A stretch of DNA of 34,079 nucleotides from UBA1163 sp049513055 (GTDB lineage: Bacteria; Desulfobacterota; BSN033; UBA1163), in NCBI GenBank assembly GCA_049513055.1, contig JBEKWN010000066.1, positions 1 through 34,079 on the forward strand, written 5' to 3'. The notes beneath the pieces are model-generated. The model did no database searches. It was not told the origin of the DNA and was given only the letters and a program-made list of their open reading frames with translations. Positions 1 through 7,636 of the stretch are shown here, one piece after another; position 1 is the first letter of the stretch; each line of letters starts with the position of its first letter. Position numbers and translations under genes: made by a program.

Positions 1-483
1 CCGCTCTTCGAAAGGATAGGCGAGAAATATCCCCATGCGGAATTGAAGATTGTCTGCGACACTTTTTTTGATTGTGATCGGATGAATGTGATTAAGAAAA
101 ATTGGAGTTCAGAGGAGGAGGTCGCCGATCTTCAGGGATTTGATATCGGACTGATGCCTCTCGTCGATGATCCGTGGTCATGGGGGAAGTGTGGCTTCAA
201 GATTATTCAGTACCAAGGGGTGGGGGTCCCGGTGGTCTGTACCCCTGTGGGAATCAACAGGGATTTGGTAGAGGATGGAACCAATGGATATTGGGCGATG
301 ACCCCGGAGGAATGGGAAAAGAAGCTTTCTCTCCTGATTGAAAATTCTGAATTGCGGGAGCGGATGGGTCGAGAGGGGCGAAGAAGAGTTTTAGAAAATT
401 ATACCTATCAAGCCTGTTCGCCCCGTCTGTTTTTAATTCTGACTCGGATGATAGAGAAACCGTCGAAAGGAAAGGCAATCTAA
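1..483 (+). CDS. Glycosyltransferase family 4, C-terminal part (5' end outside window)
   Basis: The reading frame is open from the first base, so the gene starts upstream; an in-frame TTG at 43 is not a believable start because coding sequence precedes it. The visible 160 residues are the C-terminal Rossmann domain of a GT-B, family 4 glycosyltransferase: a segment ending in DIGLMPLVDDPW, then GKCGFKIIQYQGVGVPVV, the usual donor-nucleotide binding stretch, and CTPVGINRDLVEDGTNGY. It probably transfers a sugar from a nucleotide donor to a lipid-linked polysaccharide intermediate on the cytoplasmic side of the inner membrane. The sugar cannot be told. The stop codon directly abuts the TTG start of the following broken methyltransferase gene, so they were probably co-transcribed. 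Confidence 0.85.
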   Translation, partial: PLFERIGEKYPHAELKIVCDTFFDCDRMNVIKKNWSSEEEVADLQGFDIGLMPLVDDPWSWGKCGFKIIQYQGVGVPVVCTPVGINRDLVEDGTNGYWAMTPEEWEKKLSLLIENSELRERMGREGRRRVLENYTYQACSPRLFLILTRMIEKPSKGKAI

Positions 484-1007
484 TTGAGAGAAGCGATTGT
501 CAACTATGTAAAATGGGCCATTGTACGTTTCCCCTTTGAGGAACCCATCCTTGATACCTGCGCTGGATGGGAACCGAATTTTTACCAGCCTCTCTTCCCA
601 GGGAAACAGTATATTAAGCAGGATATGAGAGATTTCGATCCGTCCTCCTTGAACATCTCCCTTATCCTCAAAAGGCGATCGATGAAATCCATCGTGTCCT
701 TCAGCCCAACGGGCTTCTGATACTGACCACGGTCATGCACTTTAAGATTCATCGTGCTCCTAAGGATTATTGGAGATTTACACCGGATGGAATTGAGTTT
801 TTACTGAGTCGATTTAAAATTCTAGATTGCACTCTGGAAGGAGATTTAAAGAGACCGAAAGGGATATGGGTTACGGCTCGGAAGACTTCTCATCCGGAAG
901 AATGGGGAAAACTCCCTCTATTGAGGTTGGTTGGGAGTGATGACCAAATCTTAAAAAAATTGGAACGGAGGATCAAGCGCCTCAAACAGCGGGTAAAAAG
1001 AGAATAA
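484..1007 (+). pseudogene. SAM-dependent methyltransferase broken by an out-of-frame internal deletion
   Basis: The first part (484 to about 645) encodes a family-like N-terminus including EEPILDTCAGWEPN and KQYIKQDMRDFDP. From about 648 a different frame (positions divisible by 3) continues the same protein: LEHLPYPQKAIDEIHRVL, then QPNGLLILTTVMHFKIHR and APKDYWRFTPDGIEFL up to a stop at 1007. The segment normally lying between the acidic strand-2 region and the LEH motif is missing, roughly 20-30 codons, and the frame change means the lost length is 3n+1. The upstream frame stops at 720. A downstream ORF could start at ATG 735 but would lack the SAM-binding core, so activity is unlikely. 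TTG 484 is the probable original start, with GGAAAGG upstream. An assembly error is the alternative. Confidence 0.75.
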
Positions 1008-1057
1008 ACAGGGGAATTGCCTATATATTCCCCAATAGGTAGTTAGGAGAGGTGACT

Positions 1058-1828
1058 TTGCCAGAGGGAAATCATACGGACATGAAGTGGACTTACGGGG
1101 CGGTTCCTTTAGCAAGGGATGAGATACACGATAAAGTGACCGAGATGATGGATAAGGAACCCAGGGGGAAAGTTTTAGATGTTCCCACAGGGACAGGAAT
1201 CTTAGCAGATCGGTTGAGAAAGATGGGTTTTGAAGTCTCATGTTGTGACATCAACCCCTCTTATTTTTCAGTTTCTACTCTGGCCTTTGAGATCGGTGAT
1301 TTAAACCAATCCCTTCCTTATTCCTCCGCCTCTTTCGATTTTATCACCTGCATCGAGGGATTGGAGCATTTGGAGAATCCTTTTAATGCCATTCGTCAAT
1401 TCTCCCGGCTTTTAAAGCCAAAGGGGAGGGTGTTTCTCTCTCTTCCTAATTACCTCAACATCGAGAGAAGACTAAGGTTCCTTATCACAGGTCTTTTTTC
1501 AAAAGTTCCTTCTCCTAAGAAATTGGGGAAAGATCGTTTTGAAAACCTCTGGATGCTTCACCTCAATTCCCTGACCTACCCCATCTTGAAGTTGATGATG
1601 GAACATTCAGGATTTAAGATTCTACATGTCGAAAAGGACAAAGAGAAGAAACGGATGAGATGGTTTCTCCCCATCGTATGGGCCATTCGATGCTATTGTC
1701 TCTTTTGGTCAAAGGAGAAAAAAGAAGACTATCATTTGGATGATACACTTTCTCCCCAATTGATCATGGGGGGAAACACCTTGATCTTGGTAGCAGAGAA
1801 AGAAGAAATGAAGGCGGTTAAAGGATGA
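1058..1828 (+). CDS. Class I SAM-dependent methyltransferase
   Basis: A Rossmann-fold methyltransferase. Motif I is VLDVPTGTGILADRL near residue 35; strand 2 ends in CCDINP; SFDFITCIEGLEHLENP matches motif II and the post-II LEH signature; and LLKPKGRVFLSLPN is motif III. The C-terminal 90 residues are basic and hydrophobic, which could mean a lipid-linked or membrane-associated substrate. It is clearly paralogous to the gene at 2952-3659, with the same layout and similar spacing of motifs. An in-frame GTG at 1052 lies only 2 bases after the GGAG at 1046-1049, so TTG 1058 (8-base spacing) is preferred; ATG 1082 is another option. It ends in an ATGA overlap with the next gene. The likely role is methylation of a glycan in polysaccharide synthesis, which is inferred from context. 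Confidence 0.8.
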   Translation: MPEGNHTDMKWTYGAVPLARDEIHDKVTEMMDKEPRGKVLDVPTGTGILADRLRKMGFEVSCCDINPSYFSVSTLAFEIGDLNQSLPYSSASFDFITCIEGLEHLENPFNAIRQFSRLLKPKGRVFLSLPNYLNIERRLRFLITGLFSKVPSPKKLGKDRFENLWMLHLNSLTYPILKLMMEHSGFKILHVEKDKEKKRMRWFLPIVWAIRCYCLFWSKEKKEDYHLDDTLSPQLIMGGNTLILVAEKEEMKAVKG

Positions 1829-2952
1829 AGATAGGATATTTTATTAGGAATTATGTCTTGAAAGATAGGTATGGCAAGCTGGCCATATCAGGAGGTGTAA
1901 AAGTAGTTTCGCAACATGTGAAGATACTCAATGAAATGGGATATGAAGCATTTCTCGTGACAGAAAATGTACAAACAGATTTGAATTTAGCAGAGTTAAA
2001 TTTATATGAAAAGCCAACGATTGTAAAGATGGAGGAGGATATCCCAAATTGTGATATCTATGTCGGGACCCTATATAGTGATGTGAAAAGGCTTTTTCAG
2101 AGAGGGAAAGGAAAGATAGTTCACCTTTGTCAGGGTTATGAGCCGATCGATTATATGTCAAGGATCAAGGGCGAGGCGATTACTGAGAAATATTTAAGGA
2201 GAGGCATCTTTTCAATATTGAAGAGGAGCATGGATATATTGAAATTTAAAAAGAGGATCAAGGAGATTGAGTCGATCTATGCTCTCCCTACGGTGAAGGC
2301 AGCGGTATCCAAACATTTGGTCGAGTTGATTAAAAAACGCTATCACCAGAAATGTAGTCTCTTACAAAATGGCATCGATCCAAGTATTTTCTTTCCTGAT
2401 GAAGAGAGAGTCTGGGGTGAAAATGGAAGGATAAGGATTTTATCTGTTGGTCCAAACAATGTTGGTTTTAAGGGTATCCCAGATACCCTCCAATCAATAA
2501 AAATATTGAAGGATAAAGGAATAAAATTGGAATTCATAAGAGTTTCCCCTCATCCTCGTTCAGAAAGAGAGGAAGTGGGAAAAGTGGTAGATCAATATTA
2601 CATCAACTTGAAGGAAAAGGAGATGGCAGAGCTCTATCGAAGTACGGACATCTTCATCTCCTCTTCTCTTGAGGGGGAAGGGTTTGGTTTGCCAGCCATG
2701 GAAGCCCTTGCATCTGGAGTTCCTTCCATTCTCACTGAAATATCGAGTTATAAGAATTTTGATGAAAAAATGGACTTCGCCTATTTCGTTCCAACTCATC
2801 GACCGGATAAAATTGCAGAAGGGGTCCTCGCTTTTATGGAAGACAGAGAACTGAGAGCGAAGTGTGTAGAGAGAGGGATTGATGTGGCAAAGGGGTTTAC
2901 CCTGGAGAGAACGAAACAGGATCTTACAAATTTTTTAAAAGGGCTAATGTGA
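1825..2952 (+). CDS. Glycosyltransferase family 4 (GT-B fold)
   Basis: A full-length 375-residue GT4 enzyme. The N-terminal domain has SGGVKVVSQHVKILNEMG (about 22-39), the acceptor-side loop typical of this family. LLQNGIDPSIFFPD (about 178-191) is the interdomain signature, and EGEGFGLPAMEALASGVP (about 282-299) carries the second Glu of the donor-phosphate binding motif. No signal peptide or membrane segment is seen, so it should be cytoplasmic or peripheral at the inner membrane. It overlaps the upstream methyltransferase by ATGA and the downstream one by TGATG, which suggests a translationally coupled three-gene unit with a methyltransferase on each side. Sugar specificity is unknown. 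Confidence 0.9.
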   Translation: MKIGYFIRNYVLKDRYGKLAISGGVKVVSQHVKILNEMGYEAFLVTENVQTDLNLAELNLYEKPTIVKMEEDIPNCDIYVGTLYSDVKRLFQRGKGKIVHLCQGYEPIDYMSRIKGEAITEKYLRRGIFSILKRSMDILKFKKRIKEIESIYALPTVKAAVSKHLVELIKKRYHQKCSLLQNGIDPSIFFPDEERVWGENGRIRILSVGPNNVGFKGIPDTLQSIKILKDKGIKLEFIRVSPHPRSEREEVGKVVDQYYINLKEKEMAELYRSTDIFISSSLEGEGFGLPAMEALASGVPSILTEISSYKNFDEKMDFAYFVPTHRPDKIAEGVLAFMEDRELRAKCVERGIDVAKGFTLERTKQDLTNFLKGLM

Positions 2953-3659
2953 TGGGGGAACTAAGAGAATACACTGCGGGAGGGGTTCATGAAAAGGTGT
3001 TGAATTGTCTGACAGGTTTGCCGAAGGGAATTGTCCTCGACGCCCCTTCGGGCCAAGGGAACCTTTCAAGAGAACTTGATCGGCTTGGGTTTAAAGTTTT
3101 TTTGGGAGACATTGCAAGAGGAAATATTCTGTATAGAAACGGTAGACAGATTCAGCTCGACCTGAATGGGTGCCTTCCTCTTAAAGAAGGCGTTCTTGAT
3201 TATGCGATCTGTGTTGAAGGGGTAGAACACATTGAGAATCCCCATCATCTGGTTAGAGAATTTTCAAGACTCGTCAAACGGGGAGGATATTTGATCCTTA
3301 CGACACCCAACGTGATGACGATAAAGTCGAGATTGAGATTTCTCTTCTATAGCTACCTCGACTACTTTAAATATTTTGGTCCTCTCCCACCCGAAGCAAG
3401 ATATCGAATTGAGGAACATGAGCACCAGCATGTCAACCCTCTCTTCTTTGCAGAGATGAAGTTTATTTTTGAGAAATATGGATTCCAAATAGAAAGAGTG
3501 GAAACGAATAGGATGGTAAGGAAGTGGAAGATTATCTTTCCTCTGATTAAGTATTTTATTAAATTTAAGACTAAAAAGAAATTTCCAAAAGAGCCCTTCT
3601 TTCTTTCCGATACGATTCTCGAAGGAGAAGATCTCATATTTGTTGCAAAAAAATATTGA
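2952..3659 (+). CDS. Class I SAM-dependent methyltransferase, paralogue of the 1058-1828 gene
   Basis: Motif I is VLDAPSGQGNLSREL (about residues 28-42), followed by FLGDIARGN, then LDYAICVEGVEHIENP with the VEH variant of the LEH signature, and LVKRGGYLILTTPNV. The alignable order of motifs, the shared C-terminal half and a matching LSDTIL/LDDTLS motif near the C-terminus show that it arose by duplication of, or from a common ancestor with, the gene at 1058-1828. A GTG at 2949 precedes ATG 2952; I chose the ATG because it makes the usual TGATG junction with the GT4 stop. It probably modifies a sugar of the same glycan; position and substrate cannot be told from sequence. Confidence 0.8.
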   Translation: MGELREYTAGGVHEKVLNCLTGLPKGIVLDAPSGQGNLSRELDRLGFKVFLGDIARGNILYRNGRQIQLDLNGCLPLKEGVLDYAICVEGVEHIENPHHLVREFSRLVKRGGYLILTTPNVMTIKSRLRFLFYSYLDYFKYFGPLPPEARYRIEEHEHQHVNPLFFAEMKFIFEKYGFQIERVETNRMVRKWKIIFPLIKYFIKFKTKKKFPKEPFFLSDTILEGEDLIFVAKKY

Positions 3660-3667
3660 GCGATCGA

Positions 3668-4615
3668 ATGATGGATCTGTCCATAATTATTGTGAATTGG
3701 AATACAAAAGAATATCTTCTTCCATGTTTGAAATCGATCTTTAAAGGGGGACAAGGGACGGGCTGGGAGGTCATTGTGGTCGATAATGGCACCCGGGATG
3801 GGAGCAGGGAGGAAGTAAAGAAGGTATTTCCCTCCGCTCGTCTCATTGAAAATGAAAAAAACTTTGGATTTGCAAAGGCTGCCAATCAGGGGCTTCAAAA
3901 AGCATCAGGGAGATATGCCCTTCTACTGAATCCGGACACTCAGGTGGAGAACGGAGCTATTGAAAGATTGGTATCATTTATGGATGCCTATTCCGATGTC
4001 GGGGTAGCAGGGGCGCAACTTTTGAATGCCGATGGAACTAAGCAGAACTCGATTGCCAATTTCCCATCCCTGGGGACAGAGCTCCTGAACAAAAGTCTCT
4101 TGAGGTGGTTATTCCCGACAAAGTTTCCAGGAAAGGGGAGAAATTACTCTGAACCTATTGAAGTCGATTCAGTGATCGGTGCTTGTATGATGGTGAGACG
4201 GGATACCTTGGATCAGGTTGGCTTATTGGATGAGGATTATTTTCTTTTTCTCGAAGAGACAGACTGGTGCTATCGGATGAAGAAGGCGGGTTGGAAGATC
4301 TATCATGTTCCCCAGGCCGAAATCTATCATTTTCAAGGAAAGAGCGCTGAGACAGTGAAAAAGAGGGCCAGGGTAGAATTTTATCGTTCCCGCTATCATT
4401 TTTTCAAAAAGAATAGAGGAAATCTTCAATGGTTCTTTCTCTTTATAGGATTGATTATCAGATTGGGATTCCAACTTTTGGCTATGGGAGTGGTTTCTCT
4501 GATGACTTTATTCACTATCAAAAGCTGGAGGAAAAAACTCTCAATCTATGCCTATCTTTTTTGGTGGCATCTGAGGTTCTGTCCTGAGGGAATGGGTTTG
4601 AAATCGACGAAATGA
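3668..4615 (+). CDS. Glycosyltransferase family 2 (rhamnosyltransferase-like)
   Basis: A GT-A enzyme of the O-antigen rhamnosyltransferase-like group. It has SIIIVNWNTKEYL at the N-terminus, VIVVDNGTRDGS, NFGFAKAANQGL, LLLNPDTQ near residue 86 (the DxD-equivalent) and EETDWCYRMKKAGW near residue 195, which contains the ED-type catalytic acid. A hydrophobic stretch at about residues 255-285 suggests C-terminal membrane association. A TTG at 3656 overlaps the previous stop, but ATG 3668 or 3671 gives the expected N-terminus just before the first beta strand. The gene ends 111 bases before the wbpB-like gene; that gap holds a TCACGAA-type repeat. The donor is uncertain. Confidence 0.87.
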   Translation: MMDLSIIIVNWNTKEYLLPCLKSIFKGGQGTGWEVIVVDNGTRDGSREEVKKVFPSARLIENEKNFGFAKAANQGLQKASGRYALLLNPDTQVENGAIERLVSFMDAYSDVGVAGAQLLNADGTKQNSIANFPSLGTELLNKSLLRWLFPTKFPGKGRNYSEPIEVDSVIGACMMVRRDTLDQVGLLDEDYFLFLEETDWCYRMKKAGWKIYHVPQAEIYHFQGKSAETVKKRARVEFYRSRYHFFKKNRGNLQWFFLFIGLIIRLGFQLLAMGVVSLMTLFTIKSWRKKLSIYAYLFWWHLRFCPEGMGLKSTK

Positions 4616-4675
4616 TCATTGCAAATTTCAAATTGCCAATTGAAAATGTTCACTTTTTGTAAAGAGATTAGAGGA

Positions 4676-4713
4676 GTTCACGAGTCACGAATCACGGACA
4701 CGGATCACGAATG
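4676..4713 (+). repeat. TCACGA-type degenerate tandem repeat
   Basis: Between the GT2 gene and the dehydrogenase gene the sequence runs through several near-copies of a 7-9 base unit (TCACGAG, TCACGAA, TCACGGA, ACGGATCACGAA). The same family, in either orientation, recurs at about 6970-7000, 26058-26111, 27003-27027 and 30678-30751. The rest of the 111-base gap is AT-rich, and GGGGAGGAG just before ATG 4727 is a good ribosome binding site. Confidence 0.7.
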
Positions 4714-4726
4714 AGGGGAGGAGCCA

Positions 4727-5749
4727 ATGATCAATGTTGCTGTGGTGGGAGCTGGGGCATGGGGGAAGAATCACATCAGGGTATTTTCCGAAATTCCCAA
4801 TGTTCGATTGAAATACGTCTGTGATCAGGATCCTTCCAAATTACTCTCATTACAGAAGATCTATTCCCAAACGAAGATGGTTGAAGATTTGAAACCTATT
4901 CTTCAGGATTCAGAGGTGAGAGGAGTCGTGGTGGCCTCTTCAGCCCTCTCCCATCATTCCCTTTCGAAAGAGATCATGTTAGCGGATAAGGATGTGTTGG
5001 TTGAGAAACCGATGGCCTTAAATACAAAAGATGCCGAGGAGATGTTAGAGATCGCAGCGAAGAGGAAAAGAATCCTTATGGCGGGTCATCTTCTGATCTA
5101 TCATCCTGTAGTGGACCGGCTGAAGGAAATGGTCGACTCTGGTGAATTAGGGAGCGTTTATTATATTTATACTCAGCGAGTCAATCTCGGTGTCATCCGT
5201 CAGGATGAAAATGCCCTTCTTTCTTTTGCCCCCCATGATCTATCGGTCATCCTATACCTCCTCAAGGAAGAACCCATTGCGGTGACAGCCCATGGAGAAA
5301 GTTATATTCAAAAAGGGATTGAGGATGTGGTGTTTCTCAGCCTCCAATTCTCTGACGGCAAGATGGCAAATATTCATTTAAGTTGGTTGGATCCTCATAA
5401 GTTAAGAAGGGTCACCATCGTGGGCTCAAAAAAAATGGTGGTTTTTGATGATATGGAGGCCTCTGAGAAATTGAAGATATATGATAAGGGAGTTAAAAAT
5501 CTATCTTATGATACCTACGGAGAGTACCTGAGCTTGCGGTTTGGGGATATCACCATTCCGAGCATTAAAATGGGAGAACCGCTTCGGGCTGAAGCTGAAC
5601 ATTTTATTCAAAGCATCGAATCAAGGAAAGAACCTAAAACCAGTGGTTTGGATGGGCTCAAAGTGGTAAAGATTCTTATGGCTGCTCAGGAGTCTTTAAA
5701 GAAGAAAGGATTCCCGGTTAGCCTTCACGGAGGAGGAAAGGAAGGGTAG
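4727..5749 (+). CDS. wbpB: Gfo/Idh/MocA-family NAD-dependent sugar-nucleotide dehydrogenase (WbpB/WlbA-like)
   Basis: The N-terminal Rossmann domain has VAVVGAGAWGKNHIRVF (residues 4-20), the catalytic EKP motif in VEKPMAL (about 92-97) and GHLLIYHPVVDRL near residue 119. The C-terminal domain is the family's alpha/beta fold with an open sheet. Its relatives oxidise C3 of UDP-GlcNAcA to the 3-keto sugar (WbpB/WlbA). The identification is strengthened by neighbours: a WbpD-like N-acetyltransferase starts one base after its stop and a WbpI/WecB-like 2-epimerase follows. Together they fit the route to UDP-2,3-diacetamido-2,3-dideoxy uronic acids. ATG 4727 follows a strong GGGGAGGAG. The symbol is given by analogy; the exact substrate is inferred. 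Confidence 0.82.
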   Translation: MINVAVVGAGAWGKNHIRVFSEIPNVRLKYVCDQDPSKLLSLQKIYSQTKMVEDLKPILQDSEVRGVVVASSALSHHSLSKEIMLADKDVLVEKPMALNTKDAEEMLEIAAKRKRILMAGHLLIYHPVVDRLKEMVDSGELGSVYYIYTQRVNLGVIRQDENALLSFAPHDLSVILYLLKEEPIAVTAHGESYIQKGIEDVVFLSLQFSDGKMANIHLSWLDPHKLRRVTIVGSKKMVVFDDMEASEKLKIYDKGVKNLSYDTYGEYLSLRFGDITIPSIKMGEPLRAEAEHFIQSIESRKEPKTSGLDGLKVVKILMAAQESLKKKGFPVSLHGGGKEG

Positions 5750-5750
5750 A

Positions 5751-6323
5751 ATGGAGAGGGGATATTTTGTACATTCAACGGCTGTCGTGGATGAAGGGGC
5801 GGAGATTGGTGCGGGGACCAAGATCTGGCATTTCACCCACATCATGTCGGGTGCAAGAATTGGGGAAAATTGCATCATCGGTCAAAATGTTTTTATCGGT
5901 TCAGGAGCACTCTTAGGCAATAACATTAAAGTCCAAAACAATGTCTCCATCTACGGGGGGGTCATTTTGGAGGACGATGTCTTCTGCGGTCCTTCGATGG
6001 TCTTTACGAATGTTTTTAACCCTCGGAGTTTCATATCGAGAAAGAAAGAGTTTCGGAAGACCTTGATAAAAAGAGGAGCCACCATGGGTGCCAATGTGAC
6101 GATTGTCTGTGGGAACACGATTGGTCAGTATGCTTTTATTGGAGCTGGGTCTGTCGTGACTAGGGGTGTTCCGGATTATGCTTTGGTTTATGGAAATCCA
6201 GGAAAAGTGAAGGGATGGGTCTGCCAATGTGCCGAGGAAATTACTTTTCGATCTGGAAAAGCAGTTTGCAAGGCCTGCGGGAAACGTTATAAAAAGGATC
6301 GTTTCGGAGTAAAGTTGGTTTAA
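5751..6323 (+). CDS. wbpD: UDP-3-amino sugar N-acetyltransferase (WbpD/WlbB-like, left-handed beta helix)
   Basis: This 190-residue protein is almost wholly made of hexapeptide repeats ([LIV]-G-x4 pattern, for example GAEIGAGTKIWHFTHIM and IGENCIIGQNVFIGSGA), forming a left-handed beta helix that acts as a trimeric acetyl-CoA-dependent transferase. The HFTHIMSGARIG stretch near the N-terminus and the helix-breaking loop FTNVFNPRSFISRKKEF are typical of WbpD/WlbB relatives. The C-terminus carries a small CxC...CxxC zinc-ribbon-like tail (about 157-178), also common in this subfamily. It would acetylate the 3-amino group added by a WbpE-type aminotransferase. It follows the dehydrogenase with a single base between them, so the two are coupled. 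Confidence 0.87.
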   Translation: MERGYFVHSTAVVDEGAEIGAGTKIWHFTHIMSGARIGENCIIGQNVFIGSGALLGNNIKVQNNVSIYGGVILEDDVFCGPSMVFTNVFNPRSFISRKKEFRKTLIKRGATMGANVTIVCGNTIGQYAFIGAGSVVTRGVPDYALVYGNPGKVKGWVCQCAEEITFRSGKAVCKACGKRYKKDRFGVKLV

Positions 6324-6352
6324 AAACGCTTGTCTCAAGTGGAGCTAAAACA

Positions 6353-7489
6353 ATGAAGGTTGTGACCATTGTAGGGGCAAGGCCTCAATTTATTAAGGCT
6401 GAAGCGGTCACTCGTGCGGTCCAGAGATACAATCAGAGATGTTGTTCTAACCGAAGGCTTCAAGAGATATTGATCCATACAGGTCAGCATTACGACTACC
6501 TCATGGATAAAATTTTTTTTGAAGAACTTGACCTTCCCAAGCCGAATTACCATCTGGGAGTAGGTTCCGGTTCTCATGGAAGACAGACCGGGATGATGCT
6601 TGAGCGAATCGAGGCTGTCCTGGTCAAAGAAAAGCCCGAAGTGGTGGTGGTCTACGGGGATACGAATTCGACACTGGCAGGGGCTTTGGCTGCGGCAAAA
6701 CTGAACATTCCTGTCGCCCATGTGGAGGCAGGTTTGAGAAGTTATAATCAAGCTATGCCAGAAGAGATTAACCGTCTTCTGACAGACCATCTTTCAACAT
6801 TTCTTTTCTGTCCTACCCACCAAGCTGTCCGGAATTTGTTTAAAGAGGGGATAAAAGATGGGAAAGAAAAGATAGTAAAAAAAGTAGGCGATGTGATGTA
6901 CGATTCGATTCTTTACTATTTAAAATTATCGGAGAGAAAGTCCACCATCCTTAAGGATTTGGGTTTTGAAACAAGACATGAGACACGGGTCACGAGTTAC
7001 TACTTGGCCACCCTCCATCGAGCTGAGAATACTGACAACCCCAAAAGACTGAAATCTATTTTAAAAGCCCTAAATGAAATCGGAAGAAATACTCCTGTCG
7101 TTCTCCCCCTTCATCCGAGAACAAAGAAAATGATAGAGACCTATCATCTCTTCTCCGAATTCAAAAATATTAAATTCATTGAGCCAGTCTCTTATCTCAA
7201 TATGCTTAAATTGGAAAAAAACGCTGAAGCTATCCTGACCGATTCTGGAGGTGTCCAGAAAGAAGCCTATTGGCTGAAAGTTCCTTGTTTGACTTTGAGA
7301 GAGGAGACGGAATGGGTGGAAACAATCAAGAGTAGATGGAATGTATTGGTAGGGACAGGAATGAAAAGGATTGTGAAGGAGGTAAGTCAAACGGAGGGTC
7401 GAAGTAGGTATCTAAAAGGGAATGGGATATTTGGAGATGGGAAGGCAAGCCAGAAGATCGTCCAAATTTTAATCAGACACTTTGGTTAA
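6353..7489 (+). CDS. wbpI: Non-hydrolysing UDP-GlcNAc-type 2-epimerase (WecB/WbpI family)
   Basis: A GT-B-fold epimerase interconverting UDP-GlcNAc-type and UDP-ManNAc-type sugars. Signature stretches are IVGARPQFIKAEAV (6-19), HTGQHYDYLMD, YGDTNSTLAGALAAAK near residue 101, HVEAGLRS, MPEEINR, TLHRAENTDNP near residue 222, LPLHPRT and LTDSGGVQKEAYWL near residue 300. Length (378) is normal. Placed after wbpB- and wbpD-like genes it is more likely to act on the diacetamido uronic acid (WbpI) than on UDP-GlcNAc itself (WecB); sequence alone cannot decide. An odd segment, ETRHETRVTS at about 206-216, just before LATLHRAEN, is encoded by a TCACGA-type repeat and seems extra relative to the family. 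Confidence 0.88.
   Translation: MKVVTIVGARPQFIKAEAVTRAVQRYNQRCCSNRRLQEILIHTGQHYDYLMDKIFFEELDLPKPNYHLGVGSGSHGRQTGMMLERIEAVLVKEKPEVVVVYGDTNSTLAGALAAAKLNIPVAHVEAGLRSYNQAMPEEINRLLTDHLSTFLFCPTHQAVRNLFKEGIKDGKEKIVKKVGDVMYDSILYYLKLSERKSTILKDLGFETRHETRVTSYYLATLHRAENTDNPKRLKSILKALNEIGRNTPVVLPLHPRTKKMIETYHLFSEFKNIKFIEPVSYLNMLKLEKNAEAILTDSGGVQKEAYWLKVPCLTLREETEWVETIKSRWNVLVGTGMKRIVKEVSQTEGRSRYLKGNGIFGDGKASQKIVQILIRHFG
6970..7003 (+). repeat. TCACGA-family repeat inside the epimerase reading frame
   Basis: The coding stretch includes ACATGAGACACGGGTCACGA, which has the same texture as the intergenic repeats (ATCACGGACACGGATCACGA at 4690-4709). It is translated as a polar linker (ETRHETRVTS) between two conserved blocks of the epimerase. 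The frame is kept, so the insertion seems tolerated at a surface loop. Confidence 0.55.
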
Positions 7490-7636
7490 TTCGAATCGAT
7501 ATAAAAATTGAAATATCTTAACTCCCTTTTCTACCTTCAATTTAAATCTAAAATAATAATCCAACTCCAAATCTCAAGAATTCAGGAAATCTATTCATGA
7601 AGCGGTCGGTATTGGAAAAAGAGGACAAATAAATCA

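Noticed and set aside
3362..3898. Long minus-strand open frame opposite a methyltransferase and a GT2
   Set aside because: It is the antisense shadow of two well-supported genes, has no family motifs and no ribosome binding site.
7485..7510. TTCGAATCGAT near the epimerase stop, reminiscent of a tRNA T-arm
   Set aside because: No acceptor or anticodon stem could be found around it; the flanks are simply AT-rich.
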